44,564 nucleotides of DNA from IOR16 sp034927775 (lineage in GTDB: Bacteria; Bacillota; Clostridia; Peptostreptococcales; Anaerovoracaceae): the NCBI GenBank assembly GCA_034927775.1, contig JAYFPL010000093.1:1-44564 (forward strand), in the 5' to 3' direction. Shown piece after piece: positions 14,874-23,782 of the stretch. How positions within the stretch are numbered: the first letter of the stretch is position 1; each line of letters starts with the position of its first letter. The position numbers were made by a program, and so were the translations under genes. The notes beneath the pieces are model-generated. The model ran no database searches. It was not told where the DNA came from and worked only from the letters and a program-made list of their open reading frames with translations.

Positions 14874-16124
14874 TTATAAATTCCAGCTTGTTAAATATTT
14901 TTCCTGCTGCGGTGTAAGCTTATCAATTTGAATGCCCCATGCATCTAATTTACGTTGAGCCACCAAATTATCAATCTCCGTAGACACATCAATGACCTTG
15001 TTTTCTAACTTTCCATGATTTTCTAAAATATACATTGCACTTAAGCATTGTACTGCAAAGCTCATATCCATAATTTCTGCCGGATGTCCATCCGCTGCCG
15101 CAATATTTACCAAACGGCCCTCTGCAATCACATTGACCCATTTGCCATTCTCTAATTTATAACCCATAATATTTGGACGTGTTTCTTTCTTTTCAACGGC
15201 ATTTTTTTCTAGATCATCCATATCAATTTCCACATTAAAATGACCTGCATTTGCCAAAATAGCACGATCTTTCATAGTAAGCATATGCGCTACTGTAATA
15301 ACTTGATTACATCCCGTAGCCGACACAAACACATCGCCGCGTGGTGCCGCCTGCTCCATTGTCATTACTTCATAACCATCCATAACTGCTTCCACGGCAG
15401 AAACTGCATCAACTTCAGTAACGATAACTCTTGCTCCCAAGGCCTTTGCCCGCATTGCAATACCCTTTGAACACCATCCGTAACCGCCAACCACAACTTC
15501 TTTTCCTGCAACGATTAAATTGGTATTTCGCATAATGCTATCCCACACAGATTGTCCCGTTCCATAGCGGTTATCAAACATATGCTTACATTTCGCATCA
15601 TTTACTGCAACCATAGGTACTTTTAATACACCCTCGTTTTCCATTGCCTTTAGTCGAATGACACCGGTAGTCGTTTCTTCACAGCCACCCCAAACATCTT
15701 TTAATAAGTCAGTTCTTTTATTATGAAGCATATTAATCAAATCACTTCCATCATCAATGACGATATTCGGGCCATGCTCCAGCGCCATTTCAATATGGCG
15801 GTTATATTCCTCAGCAGTAGCGCCATGATAAGCGTAAACCTTCATGCCGGTTACTGCTAAAGCAGCAGCTATATCATCTTGTGTAGATAGCACGTTACTT
15901 CCGGTCACAGACATTTCCGCTCCACCTGCTGCAAGTACTTCACAAAGATAAGCTGTCTTTGCTTCCAAATGAACTGACAAAGAAATTTTAACTCCAGTAA
16001 ACGGTTTTTCCTTTTTAAACTGTTCTTCAAGTCCGTTTAAAAGAGGCATATTATTTCGAACCCATTCAATTTTTTGACGTCCTAACGGAGCTAAGTTGAT
16101 ATCTCTAATTTCATTTTGTTTCAT
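14874..16124 (-). CDS. ahcY: Adenosylhomocysteinase
   Basis: This 416-residue cytoplasmic enzyme hydrolyses S-adenosylhomocysteine to adenosine and homocysteine and so recycles the product of methylation. It shows the NAD-binding loop VVGGYGWCSKGIA near residue 215, ATGCNQVI and GHFNVEID further on, and HPAEIMDMSFA near residue 350, all typical. The catalytic-region text NDAKCKHMFDNRYGTGQS is intact. Length is that of the shorter bacterial form. TAGGAGA precedes the ATG. It has its own promoter with a palindrome in the spacer. No other methionine-cycle gene is beside it. Confidence 0.95.
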   Translation of the reverse strand: MKQNEIRDINLAPLGRQKIEWVRNNMPLLNGLEEQFKKEKPFTGVKISLSVHLEAKTAYLCEVLAAGGAEMSVTGSNVLSTQDDIAAALAVTGMKVYAYHGATAEEYNRHIEMALEHGPNIVIDDGSDLINMLHNKRTDLLKDVWGGCEETTTGVIRLKAMENEGVLKVPMVAVNDAKCKHMFDNRYGTGQSVWDSIMRNTNLIVAGKEVVVGGYGWCSKGIAMRAKALGARVIVTEVDAVSAVEAVMDGYEVMTMEQAAPRGDVFVSATGCNQVITVAHMLTMKDRAILANAGHFNVEIDMDDLEKNAVEKKETRPNIMGYKLENGKWVNVIAEGRLVNIAAADGHPAEIMDMSFAVQCLSAMYILENHGKLENKVIDVSTEIDNLVAQRKLDAWGIQIDKLTPQQEKYLTSWNL

Positions 16125-16210
16125 AAAATAAATCTCCTAACATATAAAAGCAATTAATATCTCTTTGATAATCGAATGTACGATTATTCAACAATGAGAT
16201 GTTTGTCTAT

Positions 16211-16240
16211 ATTATACCAGTTTGTCAAACTGCTTTTCAA
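16211..16240 (-). promoter_or_regulatory. ahcY promoter with a perfect palindrome in the spacer
   Basis: On the minus strand TTGAAA (16235-16240) and TATAAT (16211-16216) are 18 bases apart. The spacer holds the 15-base perfect inverted repeat CAGTTTGACAAACTG (16218-16232), an ideal place for a repressor. A second hairpin (GATAATCG/CGATTATT, 16167-16188) lies in the leader. Confidence 0.7.
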
Positions 16241-16259
16241 CAGGAGAACCAAATTCACT

Positions 16260-17429
16260 TTAGAATTTAACAGGCTTACCCTCATAAATACACTGAAACA
16301 ATGCTTTAATATCCTCTTTCTCCGTTTTTCTAGGATTTGAGAATGTACATGGATCTTTAGCAGCATTTTCTGAAATAGAATCAATCTTTTCCAAAAATTC
16401 CGCTTCACTGATACCATATTCTTTTAGTGTTTTTGGCAAATGCATTGCGTTCTCTAAATCTACAATAAGTTCAATCAATCTATTCACTAGAGTATCTTCA
16501 TTCTCTTCTTCAATACCAATTGCTTTTGCAATCTGGGCATATTTATAACGTGCCTTTTCATTCTTCGTATTATAAGAGATGACATATGGCATATAGATTG
16601 CATTGGCAAGACCATGCGGAATATGAAAAATATGTCCCGTCTTATGAGCCATACTATGCGTAATCCCTAGCAGGGCATTTGAAAAAGCCATACCAGCCAA
16701 ACATTGTGCATTGTGCATATTCTCTTTTGCTTCTTTATCTCCCTCATAAGACTTAATTAAATTTGAGAAGATAAGTTGAATGGCATGAAGCGCCAAAGGA
16801 TCCGTAAATGCAGTTGCAGCAGTAGCAACATAAGCCTCAACTGCATGTGTCAATGCATCCATTCCAGTATGTGCAATCAATTCCTGAGGCATTTTTTCTG
16901 CTAACTCTACATCTAAAATTGCAACATCCGGAGTTAAATTAAAATCTGCAAGCGGATATTTTATTCCGGTTACGTCATCTGTAATAACAGAAAATGCAGT
17001 TACCTCTGTTGCAGTTCCTGAAGTCGATGGAATTGCTGCAAACAATGCCTTCTGTCTTAGTGGAGGCAAAGTAAAAGGTTCCTTTATGTCATCAAATCTT
17101 TTCTCCGGATATTCATAAAAAATCCACATTGCCTTTGCCGCATCAATCGCAGAACCACCACCCATCGCTACAATCAAATCCGGCATATTTTCCCGCATAA
17201 ATGCAGCACCTCGATTTACGGTATCAATACTTGGATCTGGTTCTACCCCTTCAAAAACAAATACTTCCGTACCCTTTTTCTCTAAGATATTTTTGGCTTT
17301 TTGTAAAAAACCATATTTTTGCATAGATTTTCCGCCTGTTACAATGACGGCCTTTTTACTCACTAGCTCTCCCAAACTTGAAATGCTACCTCTCCCATAG
17401 TAAATATCTCTTGGAATTGTAAATCTCAT
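16260..17429 (-). CDS. Iron-containing alcohol dehydrogenase
   Basis: This 389-residue protein belongs to the group III, iron-dependent alcohol dehydrogenases, which use NAD(P)H to reduce aldehydes. The nucleotide-binding GGGSAIDAAKAM is near residue 92, TSGTATEVTAFSVI near 140, and the metal ligands are in DALTHAVEAY (Asp and His) and GITHSMAHKTGHIFHIPHG near 260. It is most like butanol or 4-hydroxybutyrate dehydrogenases of Clostridia; substrate cannot be told from sequence. The ATG follows AGGAGG, which can be paired in a stem (see the element at 17432-17478). It sits upstream of ahcY on the same strand, which has a separate promoter. Confidence 0.9.
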   Translation of the reverse strand: MRFTIPRDIYYGRGSISSLGELVSKKAVIVTGGKSMQKYGFLQKAKNILEKKGTEVFVFEGVEPDPSIDTVNRGAAFMRENMPDLIVAMGGGSAIDAAKAMWIFYEYPEKRFDDIKEPFTLPPLRQKALFAAIPSTSGTATEVTAFSVITDDVTGIKYPLADFNLTPDVAILDVELAEKMPQELIAHTGMDALTHAVEAYVATAATAFTDPLALHAIQLIFSNLIKSYEGDKEAKENMHNAQCLAGMAFSNALLGITHSMAHKTGHIFHIPHGLANAIYMPYVISYNTKNEKARYKYAQIAKAIGIEEENEDTLVNRLIELIVDLENAMHLPKTLKEYGISEAEFLEKIDSISENAAKDPCTFSNPRKTEKEDIKALFQCIYEGKPVKF

Positions 17430-17431
17430 AA

Positions 17432-17478
17432 AAAAACTACCTCCTAAATACTTGTAATTGTAATTAGTGGTAGTTTTT
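17432..17478 (-). promoter_or_regulatory. Stem that can mask the alcohol dehydrogenase ribosome site
   Basis: In the mRNA AAAAACTACC (17478-17469) can pair perfectly with GGTAGTTTTT (17441-17432). The 3' arm overlaps the Shine-Dalgarno AGGAGGTAG and ends in a T-run just before the ATG at 17429. This could control translation, or end transcripts. Confidence 0.5.
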
Positions 17479-17526
17479 CTAAAATGTTTTATAATTATTT
17501 ATAATAATAGTTATTATATAAGATTT

Positions 17527-18588
17527 TTATGTAACTGCTTCTAACATTTTGTCTGCTCCATGAACCATTAAGTCAGAAAGCTCCACTTTTTCAATCCAAG
17601 AAAAAGGGATTTCCAAGCTACCCAAATAAGCTCCCAAAATATTTCCACAGATTGCTCCGATTGTATCACTGTTACCATCATTATTTACTGCCAGCCATAA
17701 AGCATTCTTAAAATCATTTGGATGCTTTAATGCACAATATACGGCCATGGAAAGGGCTTCTTCTCCAGTCCATCCTCCACCCAAAGAATGCAAATCAGCA
17801 AGTTCTGCTTCTCGAAGCTCACTGCTTCCAATTCCATCTTTCGAAGATTTAGCCAGTGTAACTGCCTGTTTCAAAGCTTCATAGGTTTCCTCGTAATTCT
17901 CGTACTCCCTTAACTTAGAAAATAGATTGAAAACGCTTTGCTCCAATTCTTTTCCCTGAATAATCTCAGAAATGATAAACGCTAAGCATCCTGCGGGCAA
18001 ATATCCGCTCGGGTTCCCATGTGTAATGGCACCACTCTCACAACCTATTTTAAAAGCCATCTTTGGATCATTATAGAAATATAACCCAACAGGAGCAGCA
18101 CGCATCACCGCACCGGATCCCTTACTGTTATTAATTCTATTTTTCATCGTTCCATATTTTCCATTAATGCAATTGGCTAAGGTTACTAAACTGGTTGTAC
18201 CGGGCCCTCTTCTTGCAAAAAGGTCTTCCCAGTTCAGAACTTCCCCTTCCAGTAAAAATCTATATTTTTCATCTGCAAAGCTTCCAGTCTGCGTATAAAG
18301 CCATTTTTGATAGGCATAAAAGATACAAGAGGTATATGCATAAATGCCTTTATTTTTTGCTCGTGAATCTGCCCAAAGTAATCCATCTACGGTAAAAGTC
18401 GTTAGCTGGGTATCGTCTGAGAACAAAGCCTTTTTTGATTCTTCATTGCATACAAGCTCTGTAATTCCGTTCATCCCATATTCTTCTCGAATTTCCCCTA
18501 ATTTCAGAAATTCAACCGGATATCCATAGGCATCTCCAATCGCACCTCCAAGCAAACACCCTCTGAAATACGCCTTACTGTTTTTCAT
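17527..18588 (-). CDS. ADP-ribosylglycohydrolase family protein
   Basis: This 353-residue protein belongs to the DraG/ARH family, which remove ADP-ribose from proteins or other acceptors using two magnesium ions. The start GCLLGGAIGDAYGYPVEF, the first metal motif FSDDTQLT (D58, D59), RGPGTTS, SKGSGAVMRAAPVG and ITHGNPSG are all present. The second metal motif, usually GDSD, reads GNSDT: residue 306 is Asn in place of the first Asp (codon at 17671-17673), while D308 and T309 remain. Activity may therefore be altered. It follows the GerMN lipoprotein gene by 77 bases on the same strand, and no ADP-ribosyltransferase is visible nearby. Confidence 0.88.
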   Translation of the reverse strand: MKNSKAYFRGCLLGGAIGDAYGYPVEFLKLGEIREEYGMNGITELVCNEESKKALFSDDTQLTTFTVDGLLWADSRAKNKGIYAYTSCIFYAYQKWLYTQTGSFADEKYRFLLEGEVLNWEDLFARRGPGTTSLVTLANCINGKYGTMKNRINNSKGSGAVMRAAPVGLYFYNDPKMAFKIGCESGAITHGNPSGYLPAGCLAFIISEIIQGKELEQSVFNLFSKLREYENYEETYEALKQAVTLAKSSKDGIGSSELREAELADLHSLGGGWTGEEALSMAVYCALKHPNDFKNALWLAVNNDGNSDTIGAICGNILGAYLGSLEIPFSWIEKVELSDLMVHGADKMLEAVT

Positions 18589-18665
18589 GGAACTCTCCCT
18601 TTCGTCTTTTAAAACTATGATTCTGCTTCTTAAATCATTTAAAAGCGCAGTGATACTTGCTTTGG

Positions 18666-19229
18666 CTATTCTGCAATAACCACAGCTTTATTCTCTTTTC
18701 CCTCTGCATTACTTAAGGTAAACGGTTTGCTAATATCTAAATGTCCCATTAAAGATTCTGCTTCTTCTCCGTCTAAGGTAAACTGTACTTTTTGAATATC
18801 ATCAAATGAACTTAACAAGGTTAAAACAATTTGATTTAGCAAAAGTCCTTCCTCCATAGATCCGCCGCTCAAATCCTTACTTGAAAAATCAACGACTGCA
18901 ATACCTTCGTTCGCTTTAATGCTATGAATGACAAACTCCTCGCGCAGCATAGTATCATATCCATCCAAAGGTACTTCCTTTAATTTTAAAACTGCCTGTA
19001 AATAAGCATCCTCAGGCTTAGATTGAATCGTAACTTCGTATGGATTCATCATTTGATCCAACTCTTCATTTCCTGTAGCAACGTATTCATCATTAACATA
19101 ATATAGTTTTAAATTATAGCTGTTTAATTCTTCTGCATTCGTATTTGCTCCCTTGCATCCAGCAATAAGACAAACTCCAAGCATTAAAATTACACAAAGA
19201 CATAACATCAATAATTTTTTATTTCTCAT
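18666..19229 (-). CDS. GerMN-domain lipoprotein
   Basis: This 187-residue protein has a lipoprotein signal peptide with lipobox LIAGC and a single GerMN-type domain: LYYVNDEYV at its start, then VDFSSKDLSGGS...LLLNQIVLTLLSSFDDIQKVQFTLDGEEAESLMGHLDIS. GerMN domains occur in GerM, a protein of sporulation and germination in Bacillus, and in other envelope proteins. I chose the ATG at 19229, which follows AGGGGGG; the ATG at 19268 has no site. It lies 52 bases after the polysaccharide deacetylase gene and may belong to the same transcript. Confidence 0.85.
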   Translation of the reverse strand: MRNKKLLMLCLCVILMLGVCLIAGCKGANTNAEELNSYNLKLYYVNDEYVATGNEELDQMMNPYEVTIQSKPEDAYLQAVLKLKEVPLDGYDTMLREEFVIHSIKANEGIAVVDFSSKDLSGGSMEEGLLLNQIVLTLLSSFDDIQKVQFTLDGEEAESLMGHLDISKPFTLSNAEGKENKAVVIAE

Positions 19230-19281
19230 CTTCCATTCCCCCCTACTGTTTTCACAGTCTTTCATCATTTCGTAAAATCCA

Positions 19282-20601
19282 TTAAAGATTTAAAGGCGGC
19301 CTTTCCGGACTTAAAACCATATCAACATCAAAATAATAAGTTTTTACTTCTTCAGGCCTCATATTCATAGTATACCCGTCCAAATTGACTCTTGGCATTA
19401 CGATATTGTCGCCATTTACTTTGAATTTACGACTATTACCAACAGGACAAAATAAATTGTATCCTCCGTTTTCAATGATGTAACGGAACCTTGGATCATT
19501 GTTATCCCACAAAAATCCAAACGGAGATATGTAAATATTTGTTTTTCCTACAAATGGTTCAATTTTTTTCTTCCAACGATCCGTATCATAAATAACCTGC
19601 TTTAAGGTAGCTTTCCCTTCACGGAACCATTTACTGTTATGTGTATAACTATGACAAGCAAAGGACCATCCATTATCTTTCATAACATCTGCAATGGCTT
19701 TCACTTCCTGCTGCCATTTTGCTTCATCCGGAAGATCATCCGTGATACGGTAACCAAGAGCGCCCTCATATCCTGTAAGCGCCATGATTCCTTTTGCACC
19801 CCGCCAAGAAAAACCCGGATTTTCAGCTACAAAATCATCAAGAATCGGCATTACGTCTCCATCTCTTGTGCAAATCGTTTCTCCTTCCGGAGTAATCACC
19901 TCAGTCCAAACTCTTCCATCTTTACCAAGAACCAAACGGTTTGCAAAGCCATCCGGCTTCATATAATCATAATAATTTACATCATCAATTGATACAACCA
20001 AAGGAATCCGACCAGGCGGTAAATAAATATCCTTTAACCGAACGTTTCCTTCTTTTTCAGGATCTGGTTCTATGCATTCTTCCAACGGATATAATATATA
20101 CCCACGTTCATATAAAAGCGGCAGCATTTTCTTAAACTCACTGACCGTCGTCATCCACATATTATAACCTTTTGCAGAATGCCCTACATTATCAAATGCT
20201 AATTGCGGATAAACTATTAAACTATGAAAAAAGACATGATGTGCCGGTCCTTCATATTTCACTAAGGAATTCTTTGCGTTCTGAATTTCTGTAATCTTTG
20301 CCGCAATGGGATCTGATTCCTCGTCTGTAATTAGCTCCGGCTCCTGCTGTAACCGTTCTAAAGCTTCGTCGTAATAAAAGCCCTGATACAGATGCTCTGC
20401 TTCTTCCAATGCTAACGCTATCTTTGCCTGAATTCTCTCCTTTTCTCCTCCTGCTACAGAAGAGATCGGAAAACGAATACTAATTACAGCAAGTGAAATT
20501 ACAAGTACAATTAGAGCTGCACATGCAATTAAATATTCTTTCTTTTTCCAATGACTTTTTTCTTTGTTTACTTCAACTTCATTCCCCTTATTAAATGCCA
20601 T
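19282..20601 (-). CDS. Membrane-anchored polysaccharide deacetylase family protein
   Basis: This 439-residue protein has a basic cytoplasmic head, one transmembrane helix (residues 23-43), a helical linker (55-115) and a NodB-like deacetylase domain outside the cell. The first motif reads VVSIDDVNYYDY with D206 and D207, in place of the usual TFDDG, and the metal histidines are H317 and H321 in ACHSYTH; the IYISPFGF segment near residue 356 fits motif 3. The NodB domain has a large insert of about 85 residues between motifs 1 and 2. The target may be an envelope glycan. I prefer the ATG at 20601 (GGGGGA upstream) to that at 20616. Confidence 0.85.
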   Translation of the reverse strand: MAFNKGNEVEVNKEKSHWKKKEYLIACAALIVLVISLAVISIRFPISSVAGGEKERIQAKIALALEEAEHLYQGFYYDEALERLQQEPELITDEESDPIAAKITEIQNAKNSLVKYEGPAHHVFFHSLIVYPQLAFDNVGHSAKGYNMWMTTVSEFKKMLPLLYERGYILYPLEECIEPDPEKEGNVRLKDIYLPPGRIPLVVSIDDVNYYDYMKPDGFANRLVLGKDGRVWTEVITPEGETICTRDGDVMPILDDFVAENPGFSWRGAKGIMALTGYEGALGYRITDDLPDEAKWQQEVKAIADVMKDNGWSFACHSYTHNSKWFREGKATLKQVIYDTDRWKKKIEPFVGKTNIYISPFGFLWDNNDPRFRYIIENGGYNLFCPVGNSRKFKVNGDNIVMPRVNLDGYTMNMRPEEVKTYYFDVDMVLSPERPPLNL

Positions 20602-20656
20602 TTTAATATCCCCCATTCCCCTTTATTATATCATAATGCATACAATTATTGAAGAA

Positions 20657-21829
20657 TTAACGCACCCCATAAACAAAATTACGATCATTCGAAAATTGTA
20701 CGATATTATATAAAAATAATACATCAGTAATCCCATTTTGTTGCATCATGTTATAAATATTCCCTCGAAAATATCGAGGATCAATCACTGTAATGCTTTC
20801 ATAATGACCGCAGAGAAACGGAATAAAACAATTGGCATAGGAGTCTTTTATGATAAGTAAATGTCGGTCATTTTTTAATGGTGTATGAATCACCATTTCT
20901 CCAAAATTACCTCCTAAAAAATAAGCATATTTATCTTTTTTCGAAAGAAACTCTTTTTCATAAAGGGAGCCTTTTACTTGGTTTTTTGCGGGTATTTCTA
21001 CTGAATACTGAGGTTTATTTTTAAATGACCATGAATAAATTTCATCTGGTATCGTCTCAGCTCCAAGTGCCTTTGCTTGATTGGTACCATAAAAACTGTT
21101 ACTTACCAAACGTATTTGAAAATCCTCCTTACCAAAAGGAACGAATCCATTTTCTTCTGCCCAATATCTATAAACCTCATAAGCGCCGAATGTCGTCCAA
21201 TGGTGGTCAGTACGATAGTATAACTGTTTTGCTTCCGCTGTTTTCTTCGCCTGCAGAAGCGGCTTCGTACCGTCTACAAAAACAGTTTGATGACTTATAC
21301 GCTCTATTTGCGCCTGCAAATTCAAAATTCCCTTTTCTTCCTCCAAAGTCGGTGCGTATCGAGGTAATTTATCTTGTTCAATTGAGCTCGCTGTAGGTAT
21401 AATTAAGACGGAAGTCTGGATTTTATTTTTATTTACCTCCATCTGCTTTATCCGTTCTAAAAAAGAACAAAGTAAAACACTATTAGCTGCCTGCTGTCTT
21501 ACGTCCAATTGATCCTTACTAATTAAATACCCATCTTTTCCAAAATAAACTTTTCCATTATCCATTTTACCAATTATGAGATCCGCTTTCGTTTTTATTC
21601 TCATAAAATCGTCACGTAATAAAAATTGATCTGTAGTATACTGTTCAAATTCTTGCATCCAATGTCCATTTCTCATCTCTTGCACATTCAGCTTTGGAAA
21701 TAAAGAGAGTGCTCGATTCTCGGTTTCTGAAAAAGCTGTTTGTGGCAAAAACAGATTCCATATAGAAAAACCGAATATAAGAAACAAAAATACTAAAGAT
21801 ATTATTCTATATATATTCTTTTCATGCAT
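20657..21829 (-). CDS. DHHW-family SGNH/AlgX-like protein
   Basis: This 390-residue protein has an N-terminal membrane helix (residues 8-30) and an extracellular domain of the DHHW family, related to the SGNH-fold AlgX/AlgJ acetyltransferases. The defining motif YRTDHHWT lies at residues 205-212, and VLIIPTASS near 143 and LIIKDSYANCFIPFL near 330 are the other active-site blocks (Ser in DSY). Such proteins receive an acyl group from an MBOAT partner and transfer it to a polymer. The MBOAT gene is directly upstream on the same strand with a gap of 30 bases. ATG at 21829 follows TTGGGGAG. Confidence 0.88.
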   Translation of the reverse strand: MHEKNIYRIISLVFLFLIFGFSIWNLFLPQTAFSETENRALSLFPKLNVQEMRNGHWMQEFEQYTTDQFLLRDDFMRIKTKADLIIGKMDNGKVYFGKDGYLISKDQLDVRQQAANSVLLCSFLERIKQMEVNKNKIQTSVLIIPTASSIEQDKLPRYAPTLEEEKGILNLQAQIERISHQTVFVDGTKPLLQAKKTAEAKQLYYRTDHHWTTFGAYEVYRYWAEENGFVPFGKEDFQIRLVSNSFYGTNQAKALGAETIPDEIYSWSFKNKPQYSVEIPAKNQVKGSLYEKEFLSKKDKYAYFLGGNFGEMVIHTPLKNDRHLLIIKDSYANCFIPFLCGHYESITVIDPRYFRGNIYNMMQQNGITDVLFLYNIVQFSNDRNFVYGVR

Positions 21830-21859
21830 AAGTTTACTCCCCAATCAGAATATAACACT

Positions 21860-23302
21860 TTAAAATCGAAAATATAAAAATGGATTGTACGATGACGATA
21901 CCAAATATGCAATTATAAGCAAAAATAATGCAGTAATTGTAATCGTTTGCAAGAGACAATAAAATATCAATCCATATCCTTTATCTTCAAAGAATTCTCT
22001 TATTCTTAATGTCATTTTTTGAGGTAATGTTGTAACCCCAAAGCTCATAATAATCAGCAATACAAAATTACTTTTTAGTAAATACTGTCCTTGAAAATCA
22101 ATCGCAATATTTCCATTGAAAGCAAACAAGGATTGAAAATACCAAGAGATTTGCTCAATGGAGTCAAAGGAAAAAATCACCCAACTTATCATAACAAGAA
22201 AAAATGTAATCCCATGCTGAAAAATAAGAGGCATTATCTTTAACCAGTTTAATATAAATAATTTTTCTAATACTAAAAGAACTCCAAAATAAAGACCCCA
22301 AATCACAAAATTCCAACTTGCACCATGCCAAATACCTGTAAGAGTCCAAACAACAAACAAGTTGAATATCTGACGTTTTAAACCATTTCGATTTCCTCCT
22401 AGGGGGATATATACATATTCCCTAAACCATGTCCCTAAGGTCATATGCCAACGTCGCCAAAATTCAGTGATGCTTTTTGAGGTATAGGGATGATCAAAGT
22501 TCTCAGGAAAGGAAAATCCAAACATCTTTCCTAGTCCAATTGCCATATCCGAATAACCGGAAAAATCAAAATATATTTGAAATGTAAACATTAAAATTCC
22601 AATCCAAACAGAAAGAACCGAAGCACTGCTTCCCTGCATCTGTGCGACCTGATCAAAAACGAGCCCTGCATTGTTTGCTAAAAGAACTTTTTTTGATAAT
22701 CCTATCATAAAACGTACAACACCGTTCGCAAATAAATCCCATGACTCTTTACGTTCACGCAACTGAAAGGCAATGTCAGAAAATCGAACGATTGGTCCTG
22801 CAATCAATTGCGGAAACAAAGCTACATAAGTTCCAAAGTCAATAAAGTTTTTTTGTACGTTAACTTTCCTCCGATAAAGATCAATCAAATACGACATTGC
22901 TTGAAAGGTATAAAATGAGATGCCTAACGGTAAAGGCAAAAACAATGGTTTTATTTGTGTATTTAATAGAATATTACTATTCTGAATTAAAAAATCTGCA
23001 TATTTAAAAAAAGCCAATAATCCGATGTTTAATGCAACGGCAAAAAAGAGCCACATTTTTGGCTCTTTATAACCTTTCCCATTTTCTGCTTTTTTTATAG
23101 AACGATCCAATAGCAAGCCTAATGAAAAATTACATAAAATAGAAAAAAGCATTAAAAATAAATAAACTGGTTCACCCCATGCATAAAAAACAAGACTGCA
23201 TAGGAAAAGTACCCCATTTTTCCCTTTTCGAGGAATCATATAATACAAAAGTAATATTATCGGTAAAAAATAAAATAAAAATACTATGCTGGAAAATACC
23301 AT
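21860..23302 (-). CDS. MBOAT family O-acyltransferase (AlgI/DltB-like)
   Basis: This 480-residue polytopic membrane protein transfers acyl groups from the cytoplasmic donor to a carrier outside the membrane. It shows the AlgI start MVFSSIVFLFYFLP, QLIAGPIVRFSDI near 165, FQIYFDFSGYSDMAIGLG near 240, FWRRWHMTLGTWFREYVYIP with H286, and the catalytic H326 in LTGIWHGASWNFVIWG. All core residues are present. It lies between the DUF4358 lipoprotein gene (6 bases upstream) and the DHHW gene, the usual partners of this transferase in Clostridia. The acceptor is unknown; peptidoglycan or a secondary wall polymer is likely. Confidence 0.93.
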   Translation of the reverse strand: MVFSSIVFLFYFLPIILLLYYMIPRKGKNGVLFLCSLVFYAWGEPVYLFLMLFSILCNFSLGLLLDRSIKKAENGKGYKEPKMWLFFAVALNIGLLAFFKYADFLIQNSNILLNTQIKPLFLPLPLGISFYTFQAMSYLIDLYRRKVNVQKNFIDFGTYVALFPQLIAGPIVRFSDIAFQLRERKESWDLFANGVVRFMIGLSKKVLLANNAGLVFDQVAQMQGSSASVLSVWIGILMFTFQIYFDFSGYSDMAIGLGKMFGFSFPENFDHPYTSKSITEFWRRWHMTLGTWFREYVYIPLGGNRNGLKRQIFNLFVVWTLTGIWHGASWNFVIWGLYFGVLLVLEKLFILNWLKIMPLIFQHGITFFLVMISWVIFSFDSIEQISWYFQSLFAFNGNIAIDFQGQYLLKSNFVLLIIMSFGVTTLPQKMTLRIREFFEDKGYGLIFYCLLQTITITALFLLIIAYLVSSSYNPFLYFRF

Positions 23303-23308
23303 GCTTCT

Positions 23309-23782
23309 TTACTCCGTTATAAATTCGTTAATGATTTCTTGTGCTTTAGCATCGTCATTAGACACACATAAAATCACATAGTTTCCTCTTATTTCAATGA
23401 CAGGATCTGATAGCTTTTCTAACTCCTTCGGTACGTAATTTTCAAAACCGCTTTTTTGGAATTCAATACGTTCTAACACCGCTGTATTAATTTTATCCAC
23501 CATCTCCGGAGAGGCTGCTTGAATCACAGCAATTTCCTCTGCTGTAGCTCCTGTACTTCCAATCATTACAGCATCGCCTACTTCTTTTTCCGATAAATTA
23601 TACAAAGCATAAAACACCGGCAGATCGACGGTACTCATTTGATCTTCAAATGCAATGCCTGATTGTAATGCATCTGCTAATTCATTGATATCTAAAACAA
23701 CTTCTTTTTTTCCTCCGCAAGCACACAATCCTACTACCACTAAGATTAAAATAGCTGCTAACTTCCAATTTCTTTTTATCAT
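23309..23782 (-). CDS. DUF4358 lipoprotein
   Basis: This 157-residue protein has a lipoprotein signal (MIKRNWK, hydrophobic core, lipobox GLCAC) followed by a DUF4358 domain: LADALQSGIAFEDQMSTVD, then YNLSEKEVGDAVMIGSTGATAEEIAVIQA and a C-terminal IRGNYVILCVSND. The function of DUF4358 is not known. Its start overlaps the SGNH gene stop by four bases and it is 6 bases from the MBOAT gene, so it is very probably part of the acylation machinery on the outer face of the membrane. Confidence 0.88.
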   Translation of the reverse strand: MIKRNWKLAAILILVVVGLCACGGKKEVVLDINELADALQSGIAFEDQMSTVDLPVFYALYNLSEKEVGDAVMIGSTGATAEEIAVIQAASPEMVDKINTAVLERIEFQKSGFENYVPKELEKLSDPVIEIRGNYVILCVSNDDAKAQEIINEFITE

